Position numbers and translations under genes: made by a program. The notes under the pieces were generated by a model. The model made no database searches, had not been told where the DNA came from, and saw only the letters and a list, made by a program, of their open reading frames with translations. A stretch of 7,133 nt of DNA, from positions 143,600 through 150,732 of the forward strand of contig DENA01000010.1 of the NCBI GenBank assembly GCA_002359465.1, in the 5' to 3' direction. Shown here piece by piece: positions 1-5,974 of the stretch. The stretch's first letter is position 1. Each line of letters begins with the position of its first letter. The stretch comes from Ruminococcaceae bacterium UBA2656 (GTDB taxonomy: Bacteria > Bacillota > Clostridia > Oscillospirales > Acutalibacteraceae).

Positions 1-188
1 GGAATTGCGACAGCGCCGAGAGTAGAAGCAACAAAGCCTAAAAAGATATTGTTAAAATAAGCTGTCGGATAAGAAGGTATTTGCCTGAAATCAACTTTAA
101 GGGTAATAAGTCGAGCAATCGTTCCCATAATAACACCAGTTGCAATAATATAAATATCCTCATTATTTAATGCTTTGATTGTTTCCAA
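1..188 (-). CDS. YIEGIA-family membrane protein, N-terminal part (runs off left edge)
   Basis: Reading the minus strand from a TTG at 188-186 gives an open frame of 62 codons to the window edge. It starts METIKALNNEDIYIIATGVI and continues through MGTIARLITLKVDFRQIPSYP, then LGFVASTLGAVAIP. The pattern 'GTIARL-x6-D-x-RQ-P-YP' followed by 'GF-A--LGAVAIP' is what I remember of the YIEGIA family of Firmicutes, which I associate with spore formers; its exact role is not established as far as I know. The signature YIEGIA motif would lie beyond the window and cannot be checked here. Two hydrophobic stretches, residues about 12-24 and 45-62, suggest membrane insertion. The TTG start is chosen because GGAGGTG lies 6 nt upstream. 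An in-frame ATG five codons earlier would start inside that ribosome site and lacks a site of its own. The gene is divergent from the molybdenum hydroxylase operon and probably unrelated to it. Confidence 0.8.
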   Translation of the reverse strand, partial: METIKALNNEDIYIIATGVIMGTIARLITLKVDFRQIPSYPTAYFNNIFLGFVASTLGAVAI

Positions 189-232
189 ACAATGCACCTC
201 CATTTCCATTATTGTTCACCAAATTAAACTTA

Positions 233-264
233 TATTATGCTTGGAATAATTTTCTTCTAAATGC
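233..264 (-). promoter_or_regulatory. Possible forespore-type (sigma-G/F-like) promoter of the YIEGIA gene
   Basis: On the minus strand CATAATA (239-233) matches the sigma-G -10 pattern CATNHTA. A weak -35-like GCATT lies at 264-260. The 20-nt spacer is longer than the usual 17-18, and the -35 misses the last base of GHATR. Transcription would start near 226, about 38 nt before the TTG start. The match is suggestive only; ordinary AT-rich DNA could produce it. Confidence 0.3.
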
Positions 265-270
265 TAAATA
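241..270 (+). promoter_or_regulatory. Candidate sigma-A promoter of the molybdenum hydroxylase operon
   Basis: TTGGAA (241-246) and TAAATA (265-270) are separated by 18 bp and could be -35 and -10 boxes. The start site would then lie near 277, about 30 nt before the TTG start codon, with the ribosome site GGAG at 294-297 in between. It is the best-looking pair upstream of the operon, but both boxes deviate from consensus. No sigma-54 -24/-12 pattern and no obvious operator dyad were seen in this intergenic region. Confidence 0.4.
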
Positions 271-306
271 TACATTTAAAACATGTGAGAAATGGAGTTT
301 TAATAT

Positions 307-2640
307 TTGGCTAAAACAGGTGTTGGAATTTCTGTAATCCGGAAAGAAGCTTGGGAAAAAGTAACCGGACAAGCAAAGTATACAGATGATTTTATTTCCA
401 ATGAAATTCTATCAGTCGGCATGGTAACAAGCACGTATGCCCACGCCGAGATTAAAAATATCAGTATAGCTGAGGCTGAGGCACTTCAGGGCGTAAAAGC
501 AATTTTAACTGGAAGTGATTTTTCTGTCCTATGTGGCCCTTTGATTGAAGACCGCCCCCCATTGGCAAAAGAAAAGGTAAGGTATTATGGGGAACCTATC
601 GCCCTTGTGGTCGCAGACAGTGAATTCACAGCAGCCAAAGCTGTAGCCTTGATTCAAGTAGAATATACCCCTCTTACGGTTATCAATACTCCATCTGAAT
701 CTTTAAATAAGGATGCTCCTATTTTGCACAAGCAAATGATCTTGTATCATCTGACAAATCAAGATATTTACCCGCAGCTCAATACCAATATTTGCGATAG
801 AAAAAAGATTCGAAAAGGTGATATTGAAAAAGGTTTTGCAAATAGTGATATTATCTTGGAATCTAAGTTCAATTTACCCCAATCAGATCATATTGCTATG
901 GAAACCCGCGCCGTACATGCAAAAATTGATGCTGGCGGCACTGTTTTCATCAAGACTTCATCCCAATCCCCATTTTCAGTAAAAAAGATCATCAGCCGAA
1001 CCTTCAATATTGAACTGGGAAAAATCATAGTTGAGGTTCCGTTTGTTGGCGGAGGTTTCGGAGGAAAGGCCCCCATACAGCTTGAACTGCTTGCCTACAT
1101 GGCATCGAAGGCTGTTGGCGGGAAAGAAGTGAAGATTATAAATTCACGGGAAAATGATATTGTCTCGTCACCGTGCCGTATGGGTCTTGAGGCAACCATT
1201 AAACTTGGGGCAACCAAAAGCGGTATGCTCCAAGCCGTACAAATGACTTATCTGCTGGATACCGGTGCATATTCAGATATTGGGCCAACGCTGATTAAAG
1301 CCATAATTGTTGACTGTACCGGTCCTTACAATATCAATAACGTTTGGTGTGACGCACTGTGTGTTTATACAAACCATCCTTATGTAACCTCTTTCAGAGG
1401 TTTTTCGCATGCATCGACTGCCTTCTGCATAGAACGCATGTTGGACAAACTTGCCCATGCGCTTCAAATGGACCCCACTGAATTAAGAACAAAAAATACA
1501 CTCCTGCCGGGCGACACCTCGCCGACACAAGTAAAAATAACCTCCAGCAATTTTGGAAATCTTACAGCCTGCATTGATCAGCTTAAAACTTTAATTAATT
1601 GGAATGAAGGTACTTTGGCTGAGGTTGGTGAAAACAAAGTCAGGGTAAAAGGGATGGCTTGTCTTTGGAAAACTTCAAATTCGCCTCCGGATGCCGTTTC
1701 CGGAGTTTTCTTAACATTCAATAAAGATGGCACGATCAACTTAAACTGCGGGTGTGTGGAGTGTGGGCCCAGTATGAAAACAACAGCAGCACAAATACTT
1801 TCAGAAAAGTTAAATATGGATATCGACCGTATCTTTGTCAATATGGATGTTAATACGAAATACAGCCCGGAACATTGGAAGACAGTTGCCAGTATGACAA
1901 CTTATATGGTTGGACGGGCTGTTCTGCGTGCTGCCGAAGATATTATCAGGCAGTTGAAAAGCCTTGCATCCGTTGTTTTAAAATGCCCCCCGGAAGACCT
2001 TGAAGTTGGAAACGAACAAGTTTATGTCAAACATGATCCATCTATATTTCTAAAATTTAAAGACTTGGCACATGGATACCAATATCCAAACGGAAATTCC
2101 GTAGAAGGTCAAATTCTTGGACGCGGAAACTTCATTATGGGTGACTTAAACCTATTGGATAAGGATACCGGTGCCGGAAAATCCGGCCCGTACTGGACGG
2201 TCGGCGCCCAGGCTGTGGAGATTGAGTATGATAAAAAAGAATTCACCTATCGATTCGTGAAAGCGGCCACAGTACTTGACGCCGGAAAAGTTTTAAACCC
2301 TAAGATGGCAGAGGGGCTTGTAAAAGGCGGAATGTGTATGGGACTTGGACTTGGCAGCCGGGAATCGTTTTCTTATGACAAAGACGGAAGAGTTCTCGAC
2401 ACCAGTTTAAGAACCTACAAGGTAATGCATTTTGGTGAGACGCCGCAGTATCTTGTTGGATTTGTGGAAACGCCGCAAATTGATGCACCGTATCAGGCAA
2501 GAGGAATAGCGGAACATGGGATTATCGGGATTCCCGCAGCACTCGGAAATGCCCTCTCCCTTGCTGCACAGGCTGAACTGGATGAACTTCCATTAACACC
2601 AGAAACAATCTGGAGAATAAAAACCGGAGGTTATTCATGA
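307..2640 (+). CDS. Molybdopterin-binding (large) subunit of a xanthine-dehydrogenase-family molybdenum hydroxylase
   Basis: This is the catalytic subunit that hydroxylates a carbon of an aldehyde, N-heterocycle or similar substrate at a Mo centre. The N-terminal hammerhead domain covers about residues 15-125 (EKVTGQAKYTDDF at 17-29); the Moco-binding domains follow from about 135 to the end. By alignment with bovine xanthine dehydrogenase, Q220 (TSSQSPF) matches Moco-contacting Gln767. GGGFGGK is at 248-254, FRGF at 363-366, and E736 in GIAEHG matches catalytic Glu1261. A255 and about A332 replace purine-binding Glu802 and Arg880, so a purine substrate is unlikely. The second Moco motif, usually E-x-GQG, reads ECGPS (485-489). 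Its 777 residues are normal for a separate large subunit. The start is TTG at 307, with GGAG 9 nt upstream; the nearer ATGs at 283 and 292 meet stops at once. The stop codon overlaps the next start (ATGA). Substrate is unknown. Confidence 0.93.
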   Translation: MAKTGVGISVIRKEAWEKVTGQAKYTDDFISNEILSVGMVTSTYAHAEIKNISIAEAEALQGVKAILTGSDFSVLCGPLIEDRPPLAKEKVRYYGEPIALVVADSEFTAAKAVALIQVEYTPLTVINTPSESLNKDAPILHKQMILYHLTNQDIYPQLNTNICDRKKIRKGDIEKGFANSDIILESKFNLPQSDHIAMETRAVHAKIDAGGTVFIKTSSQSPFSVKKIISRTFNIELGKIIVEVPFVGGGFGGKAPIQLELLAYMASKAVGGKEVKIINSRENDIVSSPCRMGLEATIKLGATKSGMLQAVQMTYLLDTGAYSDIGPTLIKAIIVDCTGPYNINNVWCDALCVYTNHPYVTSFRGFSHASTAFCIERMLDKLAHALQMDPTELRTKNTLLPGDTSPTQVKITSSNFGNLTACIDQLKTLINWNEGTLAEVGENKVRVKGMACLWKTSNSPPDAVSGVFLTFNKDGTINLNCGCVECGPSMKTTAAQILSEKLNMDIDRIFVNMDVNTKYSPEHWKTVASMTTYMVGRAVLRAAEDIIRQLKSLASVVLKCPPEDLEVGNEQVYVKHDPSIFLKFKDLAHGYQYPNGNSVEGQILGRGNFIMGDLNLLDKDTGAGKSGPYWTVGAQAVEIEYDKKEFTYRFVKAATVLDAGKVLNPKMAEGLVKGGMCMGLGLGSRESFSYDKDGRVLDTSLRTYKVMHFGETPQYLVGFVETPQIDAPYQARGIAEHGIIGIPAALGNALSLAAQAELDELPLTPETIWRIKTGGYS

Positions 2641-3470
2641 TTCCTTTTGACTTTGAATATTACAGGCCGGATACCATACAGGAAGCAACAGATATTTTTC
2701 AGCAACTGGAATCAGAAGGAAAAACTCCTGTTTATTACAGCGGGGGCAGCGAACTCATCAGCATGGCACGCGTTGGCAATTTGACGTTTCGCGCAGTCAT
2801 CGATATAAAGAATATTCCGGAGTGCAAAGTTTTGGAGTACGACCAAGAAAACAACCTTATTCTTGGCTCGGCACTTACATTATCAGAGATTTCAGAATCA
2901 AAGCAATTTCCTCTTTTAGAAAAGACAGCAGGGCGAATCGCTGACCATACCATGCAGTGTAAGATTACTTTGGGCGGTAACCTTGCTTCTACTATAATTT
3001 ACCGTGAAACAGTACTTCCTTTACTCTTAGCAGACAGCAGGGCGGTCGTCGCAAGTCAAGACGGGCTTCGGGAATACCCTATCAGTCAGATTTTCGATCG
3101 AAGGCTAAATCTGAATAAAGGATGTTTGCTTGTTAAGATAATTACGAATAAAGGTTTTATTGAGTCCCCGTATTTTCATATTAAAAAAACAAAAAATGAA
3201 AAAATCGATTATCCTTTGCTTACCACAGCAGGATTAAAAGCTGGAGGTTTGCTGCGTATTGCTTTCAGTGGTTTATTTTCTTACCCGTTCCGAAGTGTTC
3301 AAATCGAAAATATTTTGAATGACACGGTTAGTTTTGAAGAACGAACGGAGAAAATTGCTGATATTGTATCGGGTAATATTTTAAGCGATATCAATGGCTC
3401 CTCTGAGTATCGAAAATATGTATTAAAAAACACGATTATGAATGTTCTTGAAACGATGAAGGATGCATAA
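2637..3470 (+). CDS. FAD-binding (medium) subunit of the molybdenum hydroxylase
   Basis: A CoxM/XdhB-type flavoprotein subunit that takes electrons from the 2Fe-2S clusters to FAD and then to an external acceptor. The N-terminus (FEYYRPDTIQEATDIF, 6-21) is the usual start of this family. The first FAD-binding loop is SGGSEL (35-40), the counterpart of AGGTDL. The second is TLGGNLAS (111-118), the counterpart of TIGGNLA. The C-terminal domain, about 175-277, ends in YRKYVLKNTIMNVL (258-271), the usual CO-dehydrogenase flavoprotein C-terminal helix. The residues after the second loop (TIIYRETVLPLLLAD) depart from the common 'P-AD--P-LLALDA' pattern but keep the spacing. Its 277 residues are typical. 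The ATG overlaps the stop of the large-subunit gene by 4 nt, implying translational coupling. The gene order large-FAD-FeS differs from coxMSL but occurs in other clusters. Confidence 0.92.
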   Translation: MIPFDFEYYRPDTIQEATDIFQQLESEGKTPVYYSGGSELISMARVGNLTFRAVIDIKNIPECKVLEYDQENNLILGSALTLSEISESKQFPLLEKTAGRIADHTMQCKITLGGNLASTIIYRETVLPLLLADSRAVVASQDGLREYPISQIFDRRLNLNKGCLLVKIITNKGFIESPYFHIKKTKNEKIDYPLLTTAGLKAGGLLRIAFSGLFSYPFRSVQIENILNDTVSFEERTEKIADIVSGNILSDINGSSEYRKYVLKNTIMNVLETMKDA

Positions 3471-3472
3471 CA

Positions 3473-3952
3473 ATGTTTGTATTAGATCAAAAAAGTTTAA
3501 TAACTTTAAATGTAAATTGGGAAGAACATGAAGTTTTAATACGGCCGTCCGACATTCTTTTATTTACTTTACGGGAACAGCTAGGACTGACAGGTGCTAA
3601 ACCCGGATGCTACAATGGAGACTGCGGCGCCTGCACGGTATTAGTTGACGGACTGCCTATCAAATCGTGCTTAATGTTGACAGCAGAAGCTGTTGGAAAA
3701 CAAATTACAACGGTAGAAGGGTTGGAAAATGCGTCAATACAGAAAGCTTTTATTGAGCAATTTGCTTTCCAATGCGGATATTGTACCTCCGGATTCCTGA
3801 TGGTTTGTCATGCTCTAACCAACCTTCACCCCAATCCACCGGACATTATCATAGACGAGTGGCTGCAAAGTAATATTTGCCGCTGTACAAGCTATGACGA
3901 AATTGGAAACGCCATCAGGCAAGTTTTATCCGGCACATATAATAAAGAATAA
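3473..3952 (+). CDS. 2Fe-2S (small) subunit of the molybdenum hydroxylase
   Basis: A CoxS/XdhC-like iron-sulfur subunit of 159 residues, the normal length. It carries both clusters of the family. The plant-ferredoxin type N-terminal cluster uses C46, C51, C54 and C66 (GCYNGDCGACTVL). The helical C-terminal cluster next to Moco uses C101, C104, C136 and C138 (QCGYCTSGF and NICRCTSY). All eight cysteines are present, so electron transfer from Mo to FAD should be intact. The start is ATG at 3473, 2 nt after the FAD-subunit stop, with GAAGGAT at 3458-3464 as ribosome site. There is no signal peptide, and the enzyme is expected to be cytoplasmic. This is the third gene of the operon; a 42-nt gap follows before the membrane protein gene. 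Confidence 0.95.
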   Translation: MFVLDQKSLITLNVNWEEHEVLIRPSDILLFTLREQLGLTGAKPGCYNGDCGACTVLVDGLPIKSCLMLTAEAVGKQITTVEGLENASIQKAFIEQFAFQCGYCTSGFLMVCHALTNLHPNPPDIIIDEWLQSNICRCTSYDEIGNAIRQVLSGTYNKE

Positions 3953-3994
3953 CTTCATATTATTCATAATGATAAATACAAGGAGTGATGCGTT

Positions 3995-4645
3995 TTGAAA
4001 AGTAAGTTGGAATGCATCTTGTTATGGGGTTCGCTTTGGGGGCTTGAGGAAGCCACGCTTGGTCACTTTCTGCATCTTTTTCCATTCAGCATCGGTTGGC
4101 TTTTCTGGTTTCCTCTGGCATACTTATTCATGCACACTGTATACACCAAAACCGGGAAATTAACATCTATCCTTTACACAGCAAGTCTGGCATCTGTCAT
4201 TAAACTAACCGATTTGTTTCTTCCCATTCGAATAGATATGGTACTGAATCCCGCAGTGTCTATTCTCTTGGAGGGTTGCGCGGTATATCTCACATTTTGG
4301 ATGATTCAAAAACATCCATCATTGAACCGGTTTAAATTAGTCAACGCATTATCTGCCAGCATTCTGTCTCAGCTCTTCTATATCATTTATATCCTAATTA
4401 TTCCAAACTTCATTCTCGCAATTCCCCCCATGACAAATTCAAACGCCTATTTGAATTATGGGTTGCATTGTGTTATTAACGGGTTGACTATCTTTCTTTT
4501 TCTTAAATATTACAGCAAGATATCAAATACTTTCAGCCGAAAATTGAAAATAAGTTCGGATATGCCGCCAGCAATAAAAACTTTCATCTCTGTGATATCC
4601 TATGTACTTCCTGTGTTAACAGTCTTTGTTCAATGGGCGATGTAG
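3995..4645 (+). CDS. Multi-pass membrane protein of unknown family in the hydroxylase operon
   Basis: A 216-residue, very hydrophobic protein with about six or seven membrane segments: roughly 8-30, 32-50, 56-76, 83-104, 115-143, 152-170 and 195-214. Near the N-terminus, WGSLWGLEEATLGHFLH (11-27) places Glu18, Glu19, His24 and His27 in or beside the first segment. Such residues are unusual in a membrane and probably functional. E93 in another segment is also notable. The length and compactness resemble substrate-binding S components of ECF transporters, but I do not recognise a family, so that is only a guess. The TTG start at 3995 has a perfect AAGGAGTG 7 nt upstream. A nearer ATG at 3988 gives five codons and a stop. 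The end overlaps the nucleotidyltransferase gene by 13 nt, tying it to cofactor and enzyme functions. It could import the substrate or a cofactor precursor, or anchor an accessory protein. Confidence 0.8.
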   Translation: MKSKLECILLWGSLWGLEEATLGHFLHLFPFSIGWLFWFPLAYLFMHTVYTKTGKLTSILYTASLASVIKLTDLFLPIRIDMVLNPAVSILLEGCAVYLTFWMIQKHPSLNRFKLVNALSASILSQLFYIIYILIIPNFILAIPPMTNSNAYLNYGLHCVINGLTIFLFLKYYSKISNTFSRKLKISSDMPPAIKTFISVISYVLPVLTVFVQWAM

Positions 4646-5274
4646 CAGGAGTTATTCTGGCAGCTGGATATTCTTCCAGAGCTGGGGATTTTAAAATGAC
4701 ACATGAAATCATGGGAAAGCCGGTCATAGAATATGTGATTGAGAATATGTTTAATGTTTGCAATCGCATCACAGTTGTTTCCGGATTCCATGCGGAAAAA
4801 TTAGTATACTTAAGCAAGAAATATTCGAAATTGCAAGTCGTTTATAACGAACATTTTAATAATGGGATGTTTTCTTCCGTCCTAGTTGGTTTGAGGCAAA
4901 CAAACGGAAAAAAACTTTTTATCATTCCAGGAGATTATCCTGCTGTCAGTCTTGATACCTTTGGAATCATGATAAATCACTGTGATGTTAATATACTTTT
5001 GCCCCGCTATGAAGGTAAGCCAGGGCACCCGGTCCTAATCAGCAACAATGCAAAAAGACAATTATTAATTGGCAGCTTCAAAACGCTTTATGACTATATC
5101 ATGGAGTACGGCTTCGAATCAGTTGACATCAATGACGCGGGGATCTTAATGGATATTGACTATCCCAATGATTATTATGAAATTGAAAGGCAATTGGTCC
5201 ACGAAAAAGATGATTACTATGATAACAGGTGCAGTCAACAGCGGAAAAACGACTCAATTGCTAAAATTGTATAA
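4633..5274 (+). CDS. MobA/MocA-like nucleotidyltransferase (probable molybdenum cofactor cytidylyltransferase)
   Basis: A 213-residue NTP-transferase. The family transfers CMP (MocA) or GMP (MobA) to molybdopterin; xanthine-dehydrogenase-family enzymes outside animals usually need the CMP form, so MocA is the likelier reading. The nucleotide-binding signature LAAGYSSRAGDFK is at 9-21, where the usual Met-Gly before the second half is Ala-Gly. GMFSS (78-82) and the metal-binding GDYP (100-103) follow. GKPGHPVLI (128-136) is typical of MocA/YgfJ-like proteins, and DIDYPNDY (174-181) is the usual C-terminal motif. The core ends near residue 187. The last 26 or so residues are encoded where the next gene overlaps in another frame and match nothing. 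The start lies inside the end of the membrane gene, with no clear ribosome site, so it probably depends on coupled translation. Supplying Moco to the enzyme encoded upstream is the obvious role. Confidence 0.85.
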   Translation: MGDVAGVILAAGYSSRAGDFKMTHEIMGKPVIEYVIENMFNVCNRITVVSGFHAEKLVYLSKKYSKLQVVYNEHFNNGMFSSVLVGLRQTNGKKLFIIPGDYPAVSLDTFGIMINHCDVNILLPRYEGKPGHPVLISNNAKRQLLIGSFKTLYDYIMEYGFESVDINDAGILMDIDYPNDYYEIERQLVHEKDDYYDNRCSQQRKNDSIAKIV

Positions 5275-5683
5275 CGCAGGTAGGCAGGGTGAAGGATTTG
5301 CCCTGCCTAAATATTATATAAATGGAAATTATGCCGGTCAAAAAATAGTTCGTTTATCTAATGGTGACAGCACCATCTTCTCCCTAACAGAATCGTATAT
5401 TCCGGCTCACTGGCAGGAAGAATTCCATTATAAAAACTACAGTTTTTCTTTAGAAGGAATGCATTTTGCAAATCATATATCGGATGATATTATCATGAAC
5501 AATTTAAACCCAGTATTTATTGACGAAATCGGCCCTTTGGAAATACAGAAAAAAGGATTTTATTCCATAACATGTAAAATGATTGCTTATCAAAAAGATC
5601 TATTTCTTACGGTAAGAAGCGCTTGCATACAGGACATAATATCCTTATTTGATATAAAATTGTGTAGATTAATACAGGTCTAA
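5210..5683 (+). CDS. Small P-loop NTPase of the THEP1 (nucleoside-triphosphatase) type
   Basis: A 157-residue ATP/GTP-binding protein. Walker A is GAVNSGKTT (7-15) and Walker B with the family signature is VFIDEIGPLE (102-111). DEIGPLE is diagnostic of THEP1-like nucleoside-triphosphatases. The end, VR-x9-LFDIKLCRLIQV, matches the usual C-terminus, so the gene looks complete. The start is taken as ATG 5210 (MITMITGAVNSGKTT), because family members begin a few residues before Walker A. ATG 5219 is also possible; the frame extends up to TTG 5156, but that would add an unlikely tail. It overlaps the nucleotidyltransferase gene by 65 nt, and there is no good ribosome site, which argues for reinitiation. 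THEP1 proteins hydrolyse NTPs in vitro, but their biological role is poorly known. In this operon it might act in Moco insertion or handling, as P-loop MobB does beside MobA, but this is inference. Confidence 0.83.
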   Translation: MITMITGAVNSGKTTQLLKLYNAGRQGEGFALPKYYINGNYAGQKIVRLSNGDSTIFSLTESYIPAHWQEEFHYKNYSFSLEGMHFANHISDDIIMNNLNPVFIDEIGPLEIQKKGFYSITCKMIAYQKDLFLTVRSACIQDIISLFDIKLCRLIQV

Positions 5684-5692
5684 CCGCCATTT

Positions 5693-5706
5693 TACATTGC
5701 AATGTA
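5693..5706. repeat. Perfect 14-bp palindrome downstream of the operon
   Basis: TACATTGCAATGTA reads the same on both strands, 9 nt after the NTPase stop, with T runs on either side. With no loop it would make a poor hairpin, so it is not a convincing terminator. It might be a protein-binding site. It lies between the operon end and the phage remnant. No other terminator was found in 5684-5741, so how the operon's transcription ends is not visible. Confidence 0.45.
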
Positions 5707-5741
5707 TTTGGTCTGAATTCTGCAATAATAGGAATATTGAA

Positions 5742-5891
5742 CTAAGAATAAACCGCTGTCATCTGCATGGCTGTATTTTCATTGACCGGTTTGCCCGATG
5801 TGGTGCTGCCGAAGAAGAAACTATATTGGCTGCCAAGCAGGCTGTTTTGGGGTTGATCGCGGGAATGGAATAGGCTTTTTAATACGCTCAT
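5742..5891 (-). pseudogene. HK97-type phage portal protein, N-terminal stub of 49 codons
   Basis: The minus strand from ATG 5891-5889 encodes 49 residues and a TAG stop at 5744-5742. Residues 1-10 are MSVLKSLFHS; the later part includes QYSFFFGSTTSGKPVNE (22-38) and TAMQMTAVYS (40-49). This is the recognisable start of HK97-family portal proteins: a short basic head, the SGK-V-E stretch, and TAMQ---VY just before the 'CVRILAE-IA-LPL' segment. Complete portals are about 380-450 residues. Here the stop falls exactly where the conserved Cys-Val-Arg should come, and the codons beyond it are not portal-like. An AAGGAG ribosome site (5907-5902) lies 10 nt upstream of the ATG, so the start is real. 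The gene is a truncated remnant and can have no packaging function. An open plus-strand frame over the same DNA is its antisense shadow. Confidence 0.82.
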
Positions 5892-5920
5892 ATTGCATCA
5901 ACTCCTTGAAAACAGACATG

Positions 5921-5953
5921 AAAAAAGCATCTACCGTTTTCGATAGATGCTTT
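5921..5953 (-). terminator. Rho-independent terminator of the AraC-family gene
   Basis: On the minus strand AAAGCATCTA (5953-5944) pairs with TAGATGCTTT (5933-5924) over 10 bp. One mismatch follows, then two more pairs, closing a four-base loop (AAAA on this strand). Six T's (5926-5921) complete the signal. It begins 21 nt after the regulator stop codon. The plus orientation has only three T's, so the site mainly serves the minus strand. It lies just upstream of the portal ribosome site and would block transcription into the portal stub. Confidence 0.9.
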
Positions 5954-5974
5954 CACATGGTTTTGTTGTTTGCC

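Noticed and set aside
888..2953. Minus-strand open frames beneath the large and FAD subunit genes
   Set aside because: Antisense shadows without ribosome sites or recognisable motifs.
307..3952. Annotation as a xanthine dehydrogenase (xdhABC)
   Set aside because: The subunit set fits the family, but the purine-binding Glu and Arg are absent, so the specific substrate name and symbols are not supported.
5156..5209. Upstream TTG start for the NTPase, adding 18 residues
   Set aside because: The extra residues come from a stretch coding for the nucleotidyltransferase in another frame, and family members start a few residues before Walker A.
5673..5873. Plus-strand open frame ending in ...AAKQAVLGLIAGME, at first taken for the tail of a broken gene
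   Set aside because: It has no good start or ribosome site and is exactly antisense to the portal stub, whose minus-strand reading is a clear family match.
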